A stretch of 42,899 nucleotides of DNA from Sedimentisphaerales bacterium (lineage in GTDB: Bacteria > Planctomycetota > Phycisphaerae > Sedimentisphaerales > Anaerohalosphaeraceae): the NCBI GenBank assembly GCA_028282905.1, contig JANQGW010000076.1:1-42899 (forward strand), in the 5' to 3' direction. Position 1 is the first letter of the stretch. Each line of letters starts with the position of its first letter. The notes under the pieces were generated by a model. The model saw only the letters and a list, made by a program, of their open reading frames with translations, was not told the DNA's origin and made no database searches. Both the position numbers and the translations under genes were made by a program. Below are positions 26,786-36,700 of this stretch, one piece after another.

Positions 26786-27910
26786 CTATCTGACCGGTCT
26801 TTCACATAGCTTCTTGTCAGTTCTGAACGGATGAGCAGGAAGTGCCTGTGAATTGTACAGATTGCATAAAGGAAATGCTGCAAGACCATAGCGAACGTCA
26901 ACGATTTCATCTACCTTGCTGGAAGTGATTTTTATAGTATTCGAGCTTGTTATGCTTGCATCGGCTGGATGGAAGATTCCATCAGAACCGAAAACTTCAA
27001 AGCCGGACAATTTATTTGCAGGTATTATGAAAAGATTTTCGTCTTCTTCTGTAGATTTGGCAGAACGTGGCAGAACTACTTTTCTCGATTCAAGTCCTTT
27101 TGCCACCGACTTATATGTAAGGATAGCCGAGGAGCCTTTTTTTTGTATATTATGAAGGATTGGACCGTCAGCAATGATATCCTTTTTCTCTAATGCAATA
27201 GCGTGCAATGCGAGACGTTGGCCTATGGGATATTTAACCCTGGGGTGCACATCCTGATAATGCCCGCAATCCAACGCGACAGCCATCGCAGTATTGGGAA
27301 TCTCTAGACCAAGCTCCTGAGCCTAAGGTACATAAGGCCAGGTCTTCGATCTGTCCTGGGCCCACTTGGTCTTGCCGAGATACCCTGGTAATTGAACAAA
27401 AAAGAACGGAAAGTCGCCCTGCCCCCAAACCTTACGCCATCCAGTGATTGCATCAGGAAAAAGGGTTCTATACATTGTAGGATCATTCTGATTCCTTTCG
27501 GCCTGATACCAGATCATTCCTTTTATTGGAAACTTCGTCAAAGGATGCACCATACCATTGTATAGATATGAAGGATTTCTCATTTTATACGTTTCGACTA
27601 CTTTCGAAGACTTGGCATTATTTTCTGCCCATGTTAACTCACGTTTGAAGTAGGCTATCATCTGATCGTAATCATCATGGTTCTTGACGACTTCTTCGGG
27701 AACCCAGCACTGTATTGATGTGCCGCCTAAGGCAACTAAGATCAAACCAATAGGAACGTCTAATTGTCTATTGACATCCAGACCGAAGTAATAAGAAACG
27801 GCAGAGAATTGCATTACATACTTCTCAGTTGCGTACTGCCATGAGTTCTCGTAAAACGGATCGATAACCAGTTTTTGTTGAGGAGCTGGCGAACCTACGG
27901 GAGTCGTCAT
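26786..27910 (-). pseudogene. Sialate O-acetylesterase-type (SASA) gene, 5'-truncated and interrupted by an in-frame TAG
   Basis: Two pieces lie in one reading frame. The upstream piece (27323-27910) has FSAVSYYFGLDVNRQLDVPIGLILVALGGTSIQCW and GMIWYQAERN, typical of the middle of sialate/acetylxylan-type O-acetylesterases. The downstream piece (26786-27322) has IPNTAMAVALDCGHY then DVHPRVKYPIGQRLA, including the catalytic D-x-H. A TAG at 27323-27325 separates them without any shift of frame. The first 130-150 residues of the family, including the G-Q-S-N motif with the nucleophile Ser, are absent: the frame closes within about 20 bases of the neighbouring sulfatase stop. The gene therefore cannot make a normal enzyme. 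Intact, it would have removed acetyl esters from a glycan. Confidence 0.85.
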
Positions 27911-27929
27911 TACCCCAACAAGTTAACAA

Positions 27930-29312
27930 TTAATCCAAAGGAACCTTATATTTGCCGCAAACTTCCTGCCAACCCCATTGCGGCGGAATCATCTCAGAAC
28001 TCCATCTGTTCCATTCTTTTTGAAGACGCCCGGCTATATCGGGGCGTTTCTTTATGAGATCGTTTTTTTCTCCAATATCCGAGGAAATATGATACAACTC
28101 CGGTTTTCTATTATGATCCCAATTCCGACCACCCCATGATTTGACCAATTTCCACTCTCCATCATTTATGGCCCAACCATGTATCAGCCGCCAATATAGA
28201 TAACGCTGCGGGGGTTGTTTTGCCTCCCCAAGCATATAGGGCATCAAATCAATACCATCAAGTTTCCATGATTTGCTTATCTGTCCACCGGCCGCAGATA
28301 TGCTTGTCGGTAATATATCAAGTGTTGAAATCTGGAAGTCATACTTTTGCCCTGGTTTGATGGCTGCTTTCCACTGAACACAGAATGGAACACGGATACC
28401 CCCTTCATAGAAGCTTCCCTTGATGTCTCTCAGCGGCCCATTGAGCGAATAATTCGATTTTTCCGCAGCCCCTCCATTGTCACTTGTGAAAATGACCAGG
28501 GTGTTATCTTCGATACCGCAAGAGCGAAGTTTTTTAAGAACTTTGCCGACATTTCTATCTATGGAAGTCAGCATTGCAGCAAAGGTTCTACGCCCGGGAT
28601 CGGCAATGTCGCTGAACTCATTTTCAATTTCTTCAGGTGCTTGCATAGGAGCATGCACTGCATTGAATGGAAGATAAAGATAAAACGGTTCCTTCATATT
28701 CTTGTCAATAAACGACACGCTTTCTCTGCCGAAAGCATCAGTGAGATATTCGTTTTCCTTTTCGACGGGTACACGTCCTTTCATGAGCATTTTCTTTTTA
28801 TTTTTGCCAATGAAATAATTGGATGCACCATTATCGAAACCAAAGAAGAAGTCAAAGCCCTGATTTAGAGGGTTGCCCTCGGAGTCCTTACCTGCATGGT
28901 TCTTACCGATGAAAGCAGTTCGATAGCCAAGAGCTTTCATTCGATACCCAATTGTTTTTTCTGTATCTGGAATACCGATCTTTGTGTCGGGTGACTGGCG
29001 GAAAGGACCAGGGTTATCCTCGAAACCGAAACGCTGCTGGTAACGGCCGGTAAGCAAGCCTGCCCTTGAAGGACCGCAAACAGGTGCTGTAACGTATGCA
29101 GCTGAGAACTGAACACCGTTATTCGCTATCGAGTCAATATGGGGAGTTGGGACATCCTTACAGCCGTGATAACCGACGTCACCATACCCCAGATCATCAA
29201 CATAAAACAATACTATATTAGGACGCCGCTTTAAAGGTTTGGCAAATAGATTGATACTTGCAAGCGACACCAAAGCAATCGAAGCAGATTTCAAAAAGTC
29301 ACGTCTTTTCAT
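27930..29312 (-). CDS. S1-family sulfatase (CGPSR type), Tat-type leader
   Basis: 460 residues. The leader MKRRDFLKSASIALVSLASI is twin-arginine type. The active-site signature VCGPSRAGLLTGRYQQRFGFE and the metal site PNIVLFYVDDLGYGDVGYHG are nearly those of the next two genes upstream and of the sulfatase at 8071. TSDNGGAAEKSNYSLNGPLRDIKG and YEGGIRVPFCVQWK are later conserved blocks. The ribosome site is weak. It lies nine bases after the stop of the adjacent sulfatase gene and is the last intact gene of the LacI-led operon. Together with its neighbours it forms a tandem duplication; the substrate is unknown but probably a related sulfate position. Confidence 0.9.
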   Translation of the reverse strand: MKRRDFLKSASIALVSLASINLFAKPLKRRPNIVLFYVDDLGYGDVGYHGCKDVPTPHIDSIANNGVQFSAAYVTAPVCGPSRAGLLTGRYQQRFGFEDNPGPFRQSPDTKIGIPDTEKTIGYRMKALGYRTAFIGKNHAGKDSEGNPLNQGFDFFFGFDNGASNYFIGKNKKKMLMKGRVPVEKENEYLTDAFGRESVSFIDKNMKEPFYLYLPFNAVHAPMQAPEEIENEFSDIADPGRRTFAAMLTSIDRNVGKVLKKLRSCGIEDNTLVIFTSDNGGAAEKSNYSLNGPLRDIKGSFYEGGIRVPFCVQWKAAIKPGQKYDFQISTLDILPTSISAAGGQISKSWKLDGIDLMPYMLGEAKQPPQRYLYWRLIHGWAINDGEWKLVKSWGGRNWDHNRKPELYHISSDIGEKNDLIKKRPDIAGRLQKEWNRWSSEMIPPQWGWQEVCGKYKVPLD

Positions 29313-29321
29313 GTTTTATTA

Positions 29322-30722
29322 TCATTCCACATTAATTTTCATTTTATATTTATCGCCGCATATTTCTTTTGGCCCCCATTGGGGTTCCATCAAGCTATCG
29401 CTCCACTTTTGCCAGACTTTTTTGAGTCGGGCAGCAACATTGGGATACTTAGATATCAGGTTTTTCTTTTCACCGATATCATTTTGTATATGATACAATT
29501 CAGGTTTACCGCCCTTGCGTGCCTTTACAAGCTTCCATTCGTTGTCCCTGATGGCCCAACTATGTATAAGACGCCAGTATAGGTAACGCAGTTCAGGTTC
29601 ATTACTGCCGCCCGAAAGGTATGGCAACAGGTTGATTCCATCCAGTTGCCAATCACCTTTTATCTTTGAACCGGAACTTGCAATGGCAGTCGGCATAATA
29701 TCGAGTGTGCTAATTGGGAATTCGTATTTTTTACCGGCAGCGATCTTGCTTTTCCATTGCATGCAGAAAGGAACACGGACACCACCATCATACATCGTAC
29801 CTTTAAGGTCACGGCATGGATGGTTCAGTGAAAAGTTTGATTTGTGTGATGCTCCGCCGTTATCACTGGTAAATATGATCAATGTATTTTCTTCGAGATC
29901 ATACTCGCGAAGCCTTTTCAGCACTTTGCCAATATTGTTGTCAACAGCATACATCATAGCAGCTAACACCCTGCGTCCCTCATCCTTGATATATGAAAAC
30001 TTTTCCATCAATTCATCTGGAGCCTGCATTGGGCCATGTGGAGCATTGAACGGCAGGTAGATAAAAAACGATCTGCTCTTGTTTACATCAATAAAAGATA
30101 AGGCTTCTCGTCCAAAAGCATCGGTATAATATTGATCTTCTTGCCTAGCTGTTTCAAGGTTACGCTTTAACCTTTCGGCAGTACGCTGTTTGTATTCATG
30201 GAAAAAGTACTCGCTGGCACCATTATCAAAGCCGAAGAAAAGATCGAATCCTCTGTTATAGGGGTTGTGTTCTGGTTGCTGGCCTGAATGAACCTTGCCG
30301 ATAAACGCAGTTTTGTAACCGATCTCTCTCATGCGTTCACCGATGGTTTTTTCTTCGAGGGGAATACCTGCTCTGGTATCAGCAGTCCTTAAATATGCCC
30401 ACGGCGATGGATTGGTCTCAAATCCGAAACGCTGCTGATAACGACCGGTGAGAAGTCCCGCCCGAGACGGGCCGCAAATCGGTGCCGTAACATACGCAGC
30501 AGAAAACTGAGCACCGTTTTCTGCGATCGAATCAATATTTGGAGTTGGGATATCTTTACAACCATGGTAGCCAACATCGGCATAACCAAGATCATCAACG
30601 TAAAACACAATGACATTCGGCATCTTGCCGCCGTTTTGTACAACAGCTTTCTCTTCAAGACAACCGGCAAGACATACAGCTGTGCCTGCGGCAACCGCTT
30701 TTAGGAACTTGCGTCTATCCAT
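29322..30722 (-). CDS. S1-family sulfatase (CGPSR type), Tat lipoprotein-like leader
   Basis: The start is ATG 30722 (MDRRKFLKAVAAGTAVCLAGC), with GAGG seven bases upstream; the ATG at 30728 is too close to that site and the frame open to 30797 overlaps the preceding gene. The leader combines a twin-arginine motif with a lipobox-like LAGC, so the product may be a Tat-exported lipoprotein fixed to a membrane. The catalytic signature is ICGPSRAGLLTGRYQQRFGFE and the metal site is PNVIVFYVDDLGYADVGYHG. TSDNGGASHKSNFSL and YDGGVRVPFCMQWK follow. The next gene (27930-29312) is its closest relative by eye. Confidence 0.9.
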   Translation of the reverse strand: MDRRKFLKAVAAGTAVCLAGCLEEKAVVQNGGKMPNVIVFYVDDLGYADVGYHGCKDIPTPNIDSIAENGAQFSAAYVTAPICGPSRAGLLTGRYQQRFGFETNPSPWAYLRTADTRAGIPLEEKTIGERMREIGYKTAFIGKVHSGQQPEHNPYNRGFDLFFGFDNGASEYFFHEYKQRTAERLKRNLETARQEDQYYTDAFGREALSFIDVNKSRSFFIYLPFNAPHGPMQAPDELMEKFSYIKDEGRRVLAAMMYAVDNNIGKVLKRLREYDLEENTLIIFTSDNGGASHKSNFSLNHPCRDLKGTMYDGGVRVPFCMQWKSKIAAGKKYEFPISTLDIMPTAIASSGSKIKGDWQLDGINLLPYLSGGSNEPELRYLYWRLIHSWAIRDNEWKLVKARKGGKPELYHIQNDIGEKKNLISKYPNVAARLKKVWQKWSDSLMEPQWGPKEICGDKYKMKINVE

Positions 30723-30796
30723 TTTCATACCTCGTGAAATATATTCATCGTTTACATATAGCAGGCCAAGTCCCTTGCAATTGCTCTGAATTGGCA

Positions 30797-32218
30797 TTAA
30801 TCACGTTTACGGTTATGCGGACCACCCCAGAATGCATTGTCGGGCAGTTTACTATCCCAGGAATCGAAGATTTCCTGAAGTTTTTTTACTGCTTCTGGGC
30901 GTTCAGCCGACAAGTCATTTTTCTCGTATTTATCTTTATTTAAATCAAATAACTCTATTTTCTTTTTGCCAGTCGGATTGCCGTCGTTCCACGCCAACTT
31001 TAAATCACCCTTACGTATCGCATAATCTCCATCGCGACGCCAATACATAATCTCATGCGGTCTAGATAGATTCTTTCCGGTCAGATAAGGCATCAGGTCA
31101 ACGCCGTCAAAGGCAAAACCCTTTCGAGGCTTTTCGAGACCAATCGCCGCCAGGATTGTTGGAGTAATATCAAGCGTACTAACAGGTAGATCGTAACACC
31201 TGCCACCGGTAAGTTTGTCGGGCCATTTGAAGATAAAGGGAACACGTATCCCGCCCTCATAAGTATCACCTTTGAATCCGCGGAAGCCACCGGCCGAAGA
31301 CATGTTGTCTTCCGGATTGTTGACACGCCCTCTGCGTCTCTGGCCTTGCGGAGTGCCATTATCGCTGATGAACATGACAATCGTTTTTTCTCCCAAGCCT
31401 TCCTCTTTCAGTGTCTGCACCACACGTCCAACACCATCATCCATAGCCAGAACCATAGCAGCAAATAGGCAGCGATTCTTGCCGGGAATATGGCTTACTC
31501 TTTTGATATAGGAATCGTCAACCTCCCAAGGACTGTGCACCGCGTTATAGCTTAGATACAGGAAGAATGGATTTTCTTTATTTCGCCTGATAAAATCAAC
31601 CGCCTTATCAGTGAACACATCCGTCAGGTAACCGTCAAATTTGACTCTTTCATTATTACGGAAGATCGGCCAGGTACTATGATTGCTTGTAAATTCCATC
31701 TCACTTTTATAGTACGAATGCGCACCGTTGAGAAAGCCGTAAAACTCATCGAATCCTCTTCTTAAGGGCCGCTTGTTTTCACTTAAACCCAAATGCCACT
31801 TTCCAATAGCCGCACTTCGATAACCGGCAGGCTTGATCATCTCCGGCAATATCGGCTGACCGTATGGTAAACCTGCTTCCTGTGATTTAATCTCATTGGG
31901 ATAGCCTCTTTCTGGGGAATTCTCACCACATCCGAACCGCTGTTGATAAACACCCGTCATAAGTCCCGCACGCGACGGACCGCAAACAGAGGCACTGACA
32001 TACCCCTGGCTGAATTGAATTCCAGCTGCAGCCAAAGCATCAATATTGGGAGTAGCAATATCTTCAAAGCCATGATATCCAACATCTCCCCATCCCATAT
32101 CGTCTGCATAGATAAGAACAATATTAGGCTTGGCAATCTCATCTGCATACAAATGTGCAGTAAACGAAAGCCCCAATACCAGGACGCATATTATTTTAAA
32201 AATATCGCGACTATCCAT
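30797..32218 (-). CDS. S1-family sulfatase (CGPSR type), Sec-type leader
   Basis: The start is ATG 32218 (MDSRDIFKIICVLVLGLSFTAHLYA), with GAGG seven bases upstream, the same geometry as the next gene. The signal is Sec-like: the position equivalent to the first Arg of the neighbouring twin-arginine motif is Ser. The active site is VCGPSRAGLMTGVYQQRFG and the metal site PNIVLIYADDMGWGDVGYHG. ISDNGTPQGQRRRG replaces the SDNGG-type block of its neighbours, and GKWHLGL replaces their GK-H-G form, so it is the most diverged of the tandem trio and may act on another sulfate. It follows the transporter gene by about 60 bases. Confidence 0.9.
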   Translation of the reverse strand: MDSRDIFKIICVLVLGLSFTAHLYADEIAKPNIVLIYADDMGWGDVGYHGFEDIATPNIDALAAAGIQFSQGYVSASVCGPSRAGLMTGVYQQRFGCGENSPERGYPNEIKSQEAGLPYGQPILPEMIKPAGYRSAAIGKWHLGLSENKRPLRRGFDEFYGFLNGAHSYYKSEMEFTSNHSTWPIFRNNERVKFDGYLTDVFTDKAVDFIRRNKENPFFLYLSYNAVHSPWEVDDSYIKRVSHIPGKNRCLFAAMVLAMDDGVGRVVQTLKEEGLGEKTIVMFISDNGTPQGQRRRGRVNNPEDNMSSAGGFRGFKGDTYEGGIRVPFIFKWPDKLTGGRCYDLPVSTLDITPTILAAIGLEKPRKGFAFDGVDLMPYLTGKNLSRPHEIMYWRRDGDYAIRKGDLKLAWNDGNPTGKKKIELFDLNKDKYEKNDLSAERPEAVKKLQEIFDSWDSKLPDNAFWGGPHNRKRD

Positions 32219-32276
32219 TTTCATTCCTCATGAAACACACTCATTGCCCCCTTTTCTTCTGTTGGATATTTTACAT

Positions 32277-33716
32277 TTATTCTGCACCTTGTCCGTCATC
32301 CTGAGGCGTCTCACCACTCTCTTCTCGCCGCTGTTTGAGCAGCTCTTTAACTTCATAAGCCCTTTTTTCAGTAAGAGGGTATCTCGTCATGATCACAATG
32401 CCTACAACACAAAGTAAGCTTGGCAGCATAATTTCCCAGAACCGGAGCCAATACAAAGCCGATTCGGACTGAAACGCCTCGCCTTCGATAAAGCCTGTAT
32501 ACTTGAGCAGATAGCCGCTAACAATCGAGGAGATTGAGACGGCCATCTTCCACCACCATCCATAAACGGCAAAGTAAATGCCTTCACGTCTATGGCCGGT
32601 CTTTAATTCATCTTCATCACAGATATCGGCATTCATGGCATTAACCAGCGTAAAACACATGACCATACCCCACGACAACAGGATTGTCGGTATAACGGAA
32701 AGCCATGGATACTGCTGATTATAACAAACGATCTTTAATAAATTGCCAATCGTTATTATGAGAAATGAAAACATAACCGTTCTTGACTTTCCGATACGTG
32801 AAGATAACCAAGTCATCGGGAAAACTCCCAGAAGACCGGTAACTGCCCAGATACTTCCGTTCCAACCCATCAATGCCGAAGCAGCATCCTTATCGCCTGA
32901 GAACACATAGAAGATCATAATGAAATTGCCAAAGCCCATAACAAGCTGGAAGCCTACAATCACCAACACGAAAACAATGACGAGCATCACAAATGTTCGA
33001 TTCTTACAGGCAACCTTAAAACTGTCCCAGAGCTTGACCTTCTCTTGATCTTTGACCTGCTTTACCTTGGTTTCCTTGCATGTAAGAACACATATGATTC
33101 CGGATGCAAATAAGATTAATCCCATTCCAAGGCATACCCACTTCATCCCCTCGATCTCATCTTCGAAAACCGGACGATTCGCAAAATAATATAGCCACGG
33201 CGATATGATCGCGCCAACGTTGCCTATAAAACTGGCATACGCAAAGACGCTCGTCCGCTCATGATAATCGTCGGTCATCTCAAAACCCAATGCGCCGTGA
33301 GGAACTGAATAGATCGTAACAGCGGTATAGAACAAGAGCGACATTAAGAGAAAATACCCGAATATCGCCTCTTTGCTCCACTCTCTTGGAACCATAAATA
33401 ACAAAGCAAAAGTGACGCCTACCATTAGGGAACCAACAAGTATGTATGGCAGCCGCCTTCCAAACCGTGAGCGGGAATTATCCGACATTGAGCCGACTAT
33501 TGGATCAGTAATGCAATCCCATAACCTCGGTATGGCTTGGGACCACCCCATCCAGATCGCACTGATCCCTAAACCAGCGATGTACACAAGACCCGTCAAC
33601 TGCATGAGTGCATTAACAGCCACGATCGTTACGACTGCACCTATTCCATAGCCCGCCTTCTGTATAATAGGCAGTCGATCCTCTTTGGCAGTAACGTGTC
33701 GTTTTTTCAGCTCCAT
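32277..33716 (-). CDS. GPH-family (MelB-like) sugar:cation symporter
   Basis: 479 residues with about twelve hydrophobic segments. The motif WDCITDPIVGSMSDNSRSRFGRR early in the protein is diagnostic of the glycoside-pentoside-hexuronide group (D-x-x-x-D-P-x-x-G...S-x-x-G-R-R). A second family feature is the polar block NADICDEDELKTGHRREG before TM11. It imports mono- or oligosaccharides with Na+ or H+. GGAG lies five bases upstream of ATG. Placed directly after the GH94 gene in the same operon, it most likely brings in the oligosaccharides made by the secreted GH144-type enzymes; specificity cannot be read from sequence. It has a highly charged C-terminal tail. Confidence 0.9.
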   Translation of the reverse strand: MELKKRHVTAKEDRLPIIQKAGYGIGAVVTIVAVNALMQLTGLVYIAGLGISAIWMGWSQAIPRLWDCITDPIVGSMSDNSRSRFGRRLPYILVGSLMVGVTFALLFMVPREWSKEAIFGYFLLMSLLFYTAVTIYSVPHGALGFEMTDDYHERTSVFAYASFIGNVGAIISPWLYYFANRPVFEDEIEGMKWVCLGMGLILFASGIICVLTCKETKVKQVKDQEKVKLWDSFKVACKNRTFVMLVIVFVLVIVGFQLVMGFGNFIMIFYVFSGDKDAASALMGWNGSIWAVTGLLGVFPMTWLSSRIGKSRTVMFSFLIITIGNLLKIVCYNQQYPWLSVIPTILLSWGMVMCFTLVNAMNADICDEDELKTGHRREGIYFAVYGWWWKMAVSISSIVSGYLLKYTGFIEGEAFQSESALYWLRFWEIMLPSLLCVVGIVIMTRYPLTEKRAYEVKELLKQRREESGETPQDDGQGAE

Positions 33717-33752
33717 CGCGGCTCCATATAGCTAGTCAACATCCTGATTATT

Positions 33753-36700
33753 TTAGATACTGATCTTGATAACATTATTCTTTTCACCCAAATAACTGGC
33801 AAGTGTATCATTGCCAATAATGGCTCCGCCTGAACGGTAAGGATTAACTTCTATATCGAAATCGACCTGGGAACCGTTGATCTCTACTTTGTTAACACCA
33901 CAACCGGTGTCGCTGACAGAATAAATAATTTTGACTAACCGCCCGCCCAATTCCATGCTAACAGTAAGACCGTTGTATTCCTTAATCAACACCGGGTCAA
34001 ATATAATTTTTCCATAGCTGTGTCGAATACCCAACAGATACTCAATAACAAACCTCACAACCATTCCCGGACCGCTTGAATATATCCTCCACCCTCCTTT
34101 GAGAGCGACTTTACCCGAAACAACATCATCATAGCTGTCATTAACCTGATAGCGGCTAACAACATCAGCATCCGAACTGCTGTAATAGCAGTTTGACTGA
34201 CGTAAATCAGCTTGCGGTATCACGCTCTTGATATTGATCGGAACAACCTGACGCATCGCCTTTATAAACCGTTTGGCGTCACCCATTCGAGCCATCGCTT
34301 CGGCATAACGTAAGTGGGCATGCGTATACATAACCCCAATCTCTCTGCCAAATGAAGGACACGTTTCGGCACGCTTGAAGTACTCCTGTTTTCCTCCCTG
34401 ATAATGCGGCGGCTTATCCATCAGCCTGGCGCCGTCAGAGCCTTTGAGATATTTTTCGATCAATACACAATGTGCTTTTGCTTGCTCAGCAGTAAAAATA
34501 CCGCTTATGATACCTCGGATCATCGGAAGTAGGCGATAATTTATACCTGTCGCCGAATCAGATGGGTGAAGAAGTAATTTAACAGTGTCTTCTTTGACCA
34601 AACCGAACCCGGACACAATTCCCTCTCTGATCAGATAGCGGTTGAAATCGCGTTGTATATCATCACAAATTACTTCCAGTTCTTTTGCCATTTCATCACG
34701 ACCCGATTTATGACAGAGGTCAGCAAAGCTTTTAAATGTTTGATAGCTCAATCCAACGGTCCACGAGCTTATGAGATTATCCTTCAAGTCAGTATTGGCC
34801 GGCTGCATCGAATCGTTCCAATCGCCATCGCTGTAATTAGGCAAACAAGTACCCTTTACAAGACGAAATTCCTTAATATGCCTGATCGCGCGTAATATAT
34901 GGTCAGCAAGAGTCGCTTTTCCGGAAGAAGACGAATCGTCATTGTTATAGTACGGTAGTATCTCATCCAAAATGCTTAAATCATTGGAACGCTTCACGTA
35001 TTCACTTAAGGCAAGTATCGGCCAGAAAATGACATCACCATGGGACTCGCCACTGCGTATGTGTTGATACCTGTCAAACATCCACCATTGAGGCCAGTTT
35101 CCATCTTCATTTTGATTTGAAAACACCTTGGTTAGAATCGTTCTGGCCTGATTGTAAAGGCCCAGACTCATCAGCATCTCTAATGGCCCCTGTGAAATAT
35201 CACGTGTTCCCCATGCAGCACCGCTGTACTGTTCAAGTCCGTGTGGTGTTAAATAATGAATCTGCGCATTCTGAGCAAACCATGGAAGCATCTCGAATAT
35301 TTCGTCTAAACCATCCGGCTTATTATCAGAATCCATGCGGATGTTAAGCGACGAGCTGATATCGGCCCACAGACAGGCCCCTTCGCTAAGAACATCATCG
35401 CACAACTCGTGATCAAGAACAAGCGAGTCTTCTGTATCTTCATCGAAAGCCAGGTTTCCGACAATCGTCAACTTAAACTTTTTAGTTGCTGAAATATCGA
35501 ACACAATGAAATTCAGCCCCCTGTTTTGTTTATCAGCAAAAAGAAATTCATCAGATCCTACGCTTCTAACACAATCTGAATCATCCATCAACATACTAAA
35601 TGATGCGTCAGGATACATACAGGCTAACTGGCTATCGCTGTTAGGGATCAGCTCAACCGAAGCCTTTCCGCCGGAAGCCGATATTCCATTAAAATCCCAG
35701 CCCGGCTCAGAAGTTAGTTGGTTGGAGATAAGCCACTCAACCGGATCGCCCTTAAGAACATCAAGCTTCAAAGATACTTCATGTTTTTTAGTCGATGCCC
35801 ATGCCTCTACCTGCAACAACTGATCGTCATTTTTGTATATCCATCGACAGCCATTCAGCGTCATCTCAAAAGCTGAAGGCACGCCCAACTGATAATAACC
35901 GCCATCCAACTTGATGAATATTCTCTGACCTGTAAAGCGTTCTAGATTAATAGGATTGGTATTAGGAGAAATAAGCCGATTAAAATTAACATTGCCCTGT
36001 GTCACATGCGACAGAAATACGCCGAACATATGTGACGTAAAACTCATGCACTGTTCTTCAGGAATAAAGCTGTCGCCGGTTCTTGAAATATGACCGTGAG
36101 GACGATCGACAAGAAGTTCCTTGCGACGCATAACAACATGGCGATTTTCGCCATAGAAAAATGAAAGTAGCTCATCGCCTGCAAACTCACAATGCCTTCG
36201 ATCAACATCGAACAGGTTGTCCAACTCCGCTTCTGTGAGATCTTCACTGGCAAGAAATGGACTCTCTGTAAACAGACTTTTTGTTGTCATGGCCTCGTTA
36301 TAATCGTTAGACCAAGGCTGCAAAGACGCCTGTCTTAAACTGTCAACCTTTTCATCAACAAAATCCATATCTTTCAACGAACTGGGCTCAGTATGGTTTC
36401 CACAAAACACTCCAAAGAAACCGGCCTGCCGGCTACTGGACGGCTCTAAGAAAAACGGCTGCTCCTGTAACGCAACGACTGCTAATTCCTGCTGCGACAA
36501 TCCATCAAGTTCTGACAGGGATAAACTCTTCGCAACGCCGTTGCCTTTAAAATCTATACCGAAAAACTGCAAACCATCGGTGCTGAAACTTCCGGCTTTG
36601 GAAATTGAACCCAAAGCAAGCCATGGAATACAATCCGGACCGTGCTCATTCTGCCTGCAGCAAACCACTTTTCCAAGAGACGGGTGCTCAAAGACAGTAT

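Noticed and set aside
28347..28868. Plus-strand open frame of 173 codons
   Set aside because: Antisense to a sulfatase with intact catalytic motifs.
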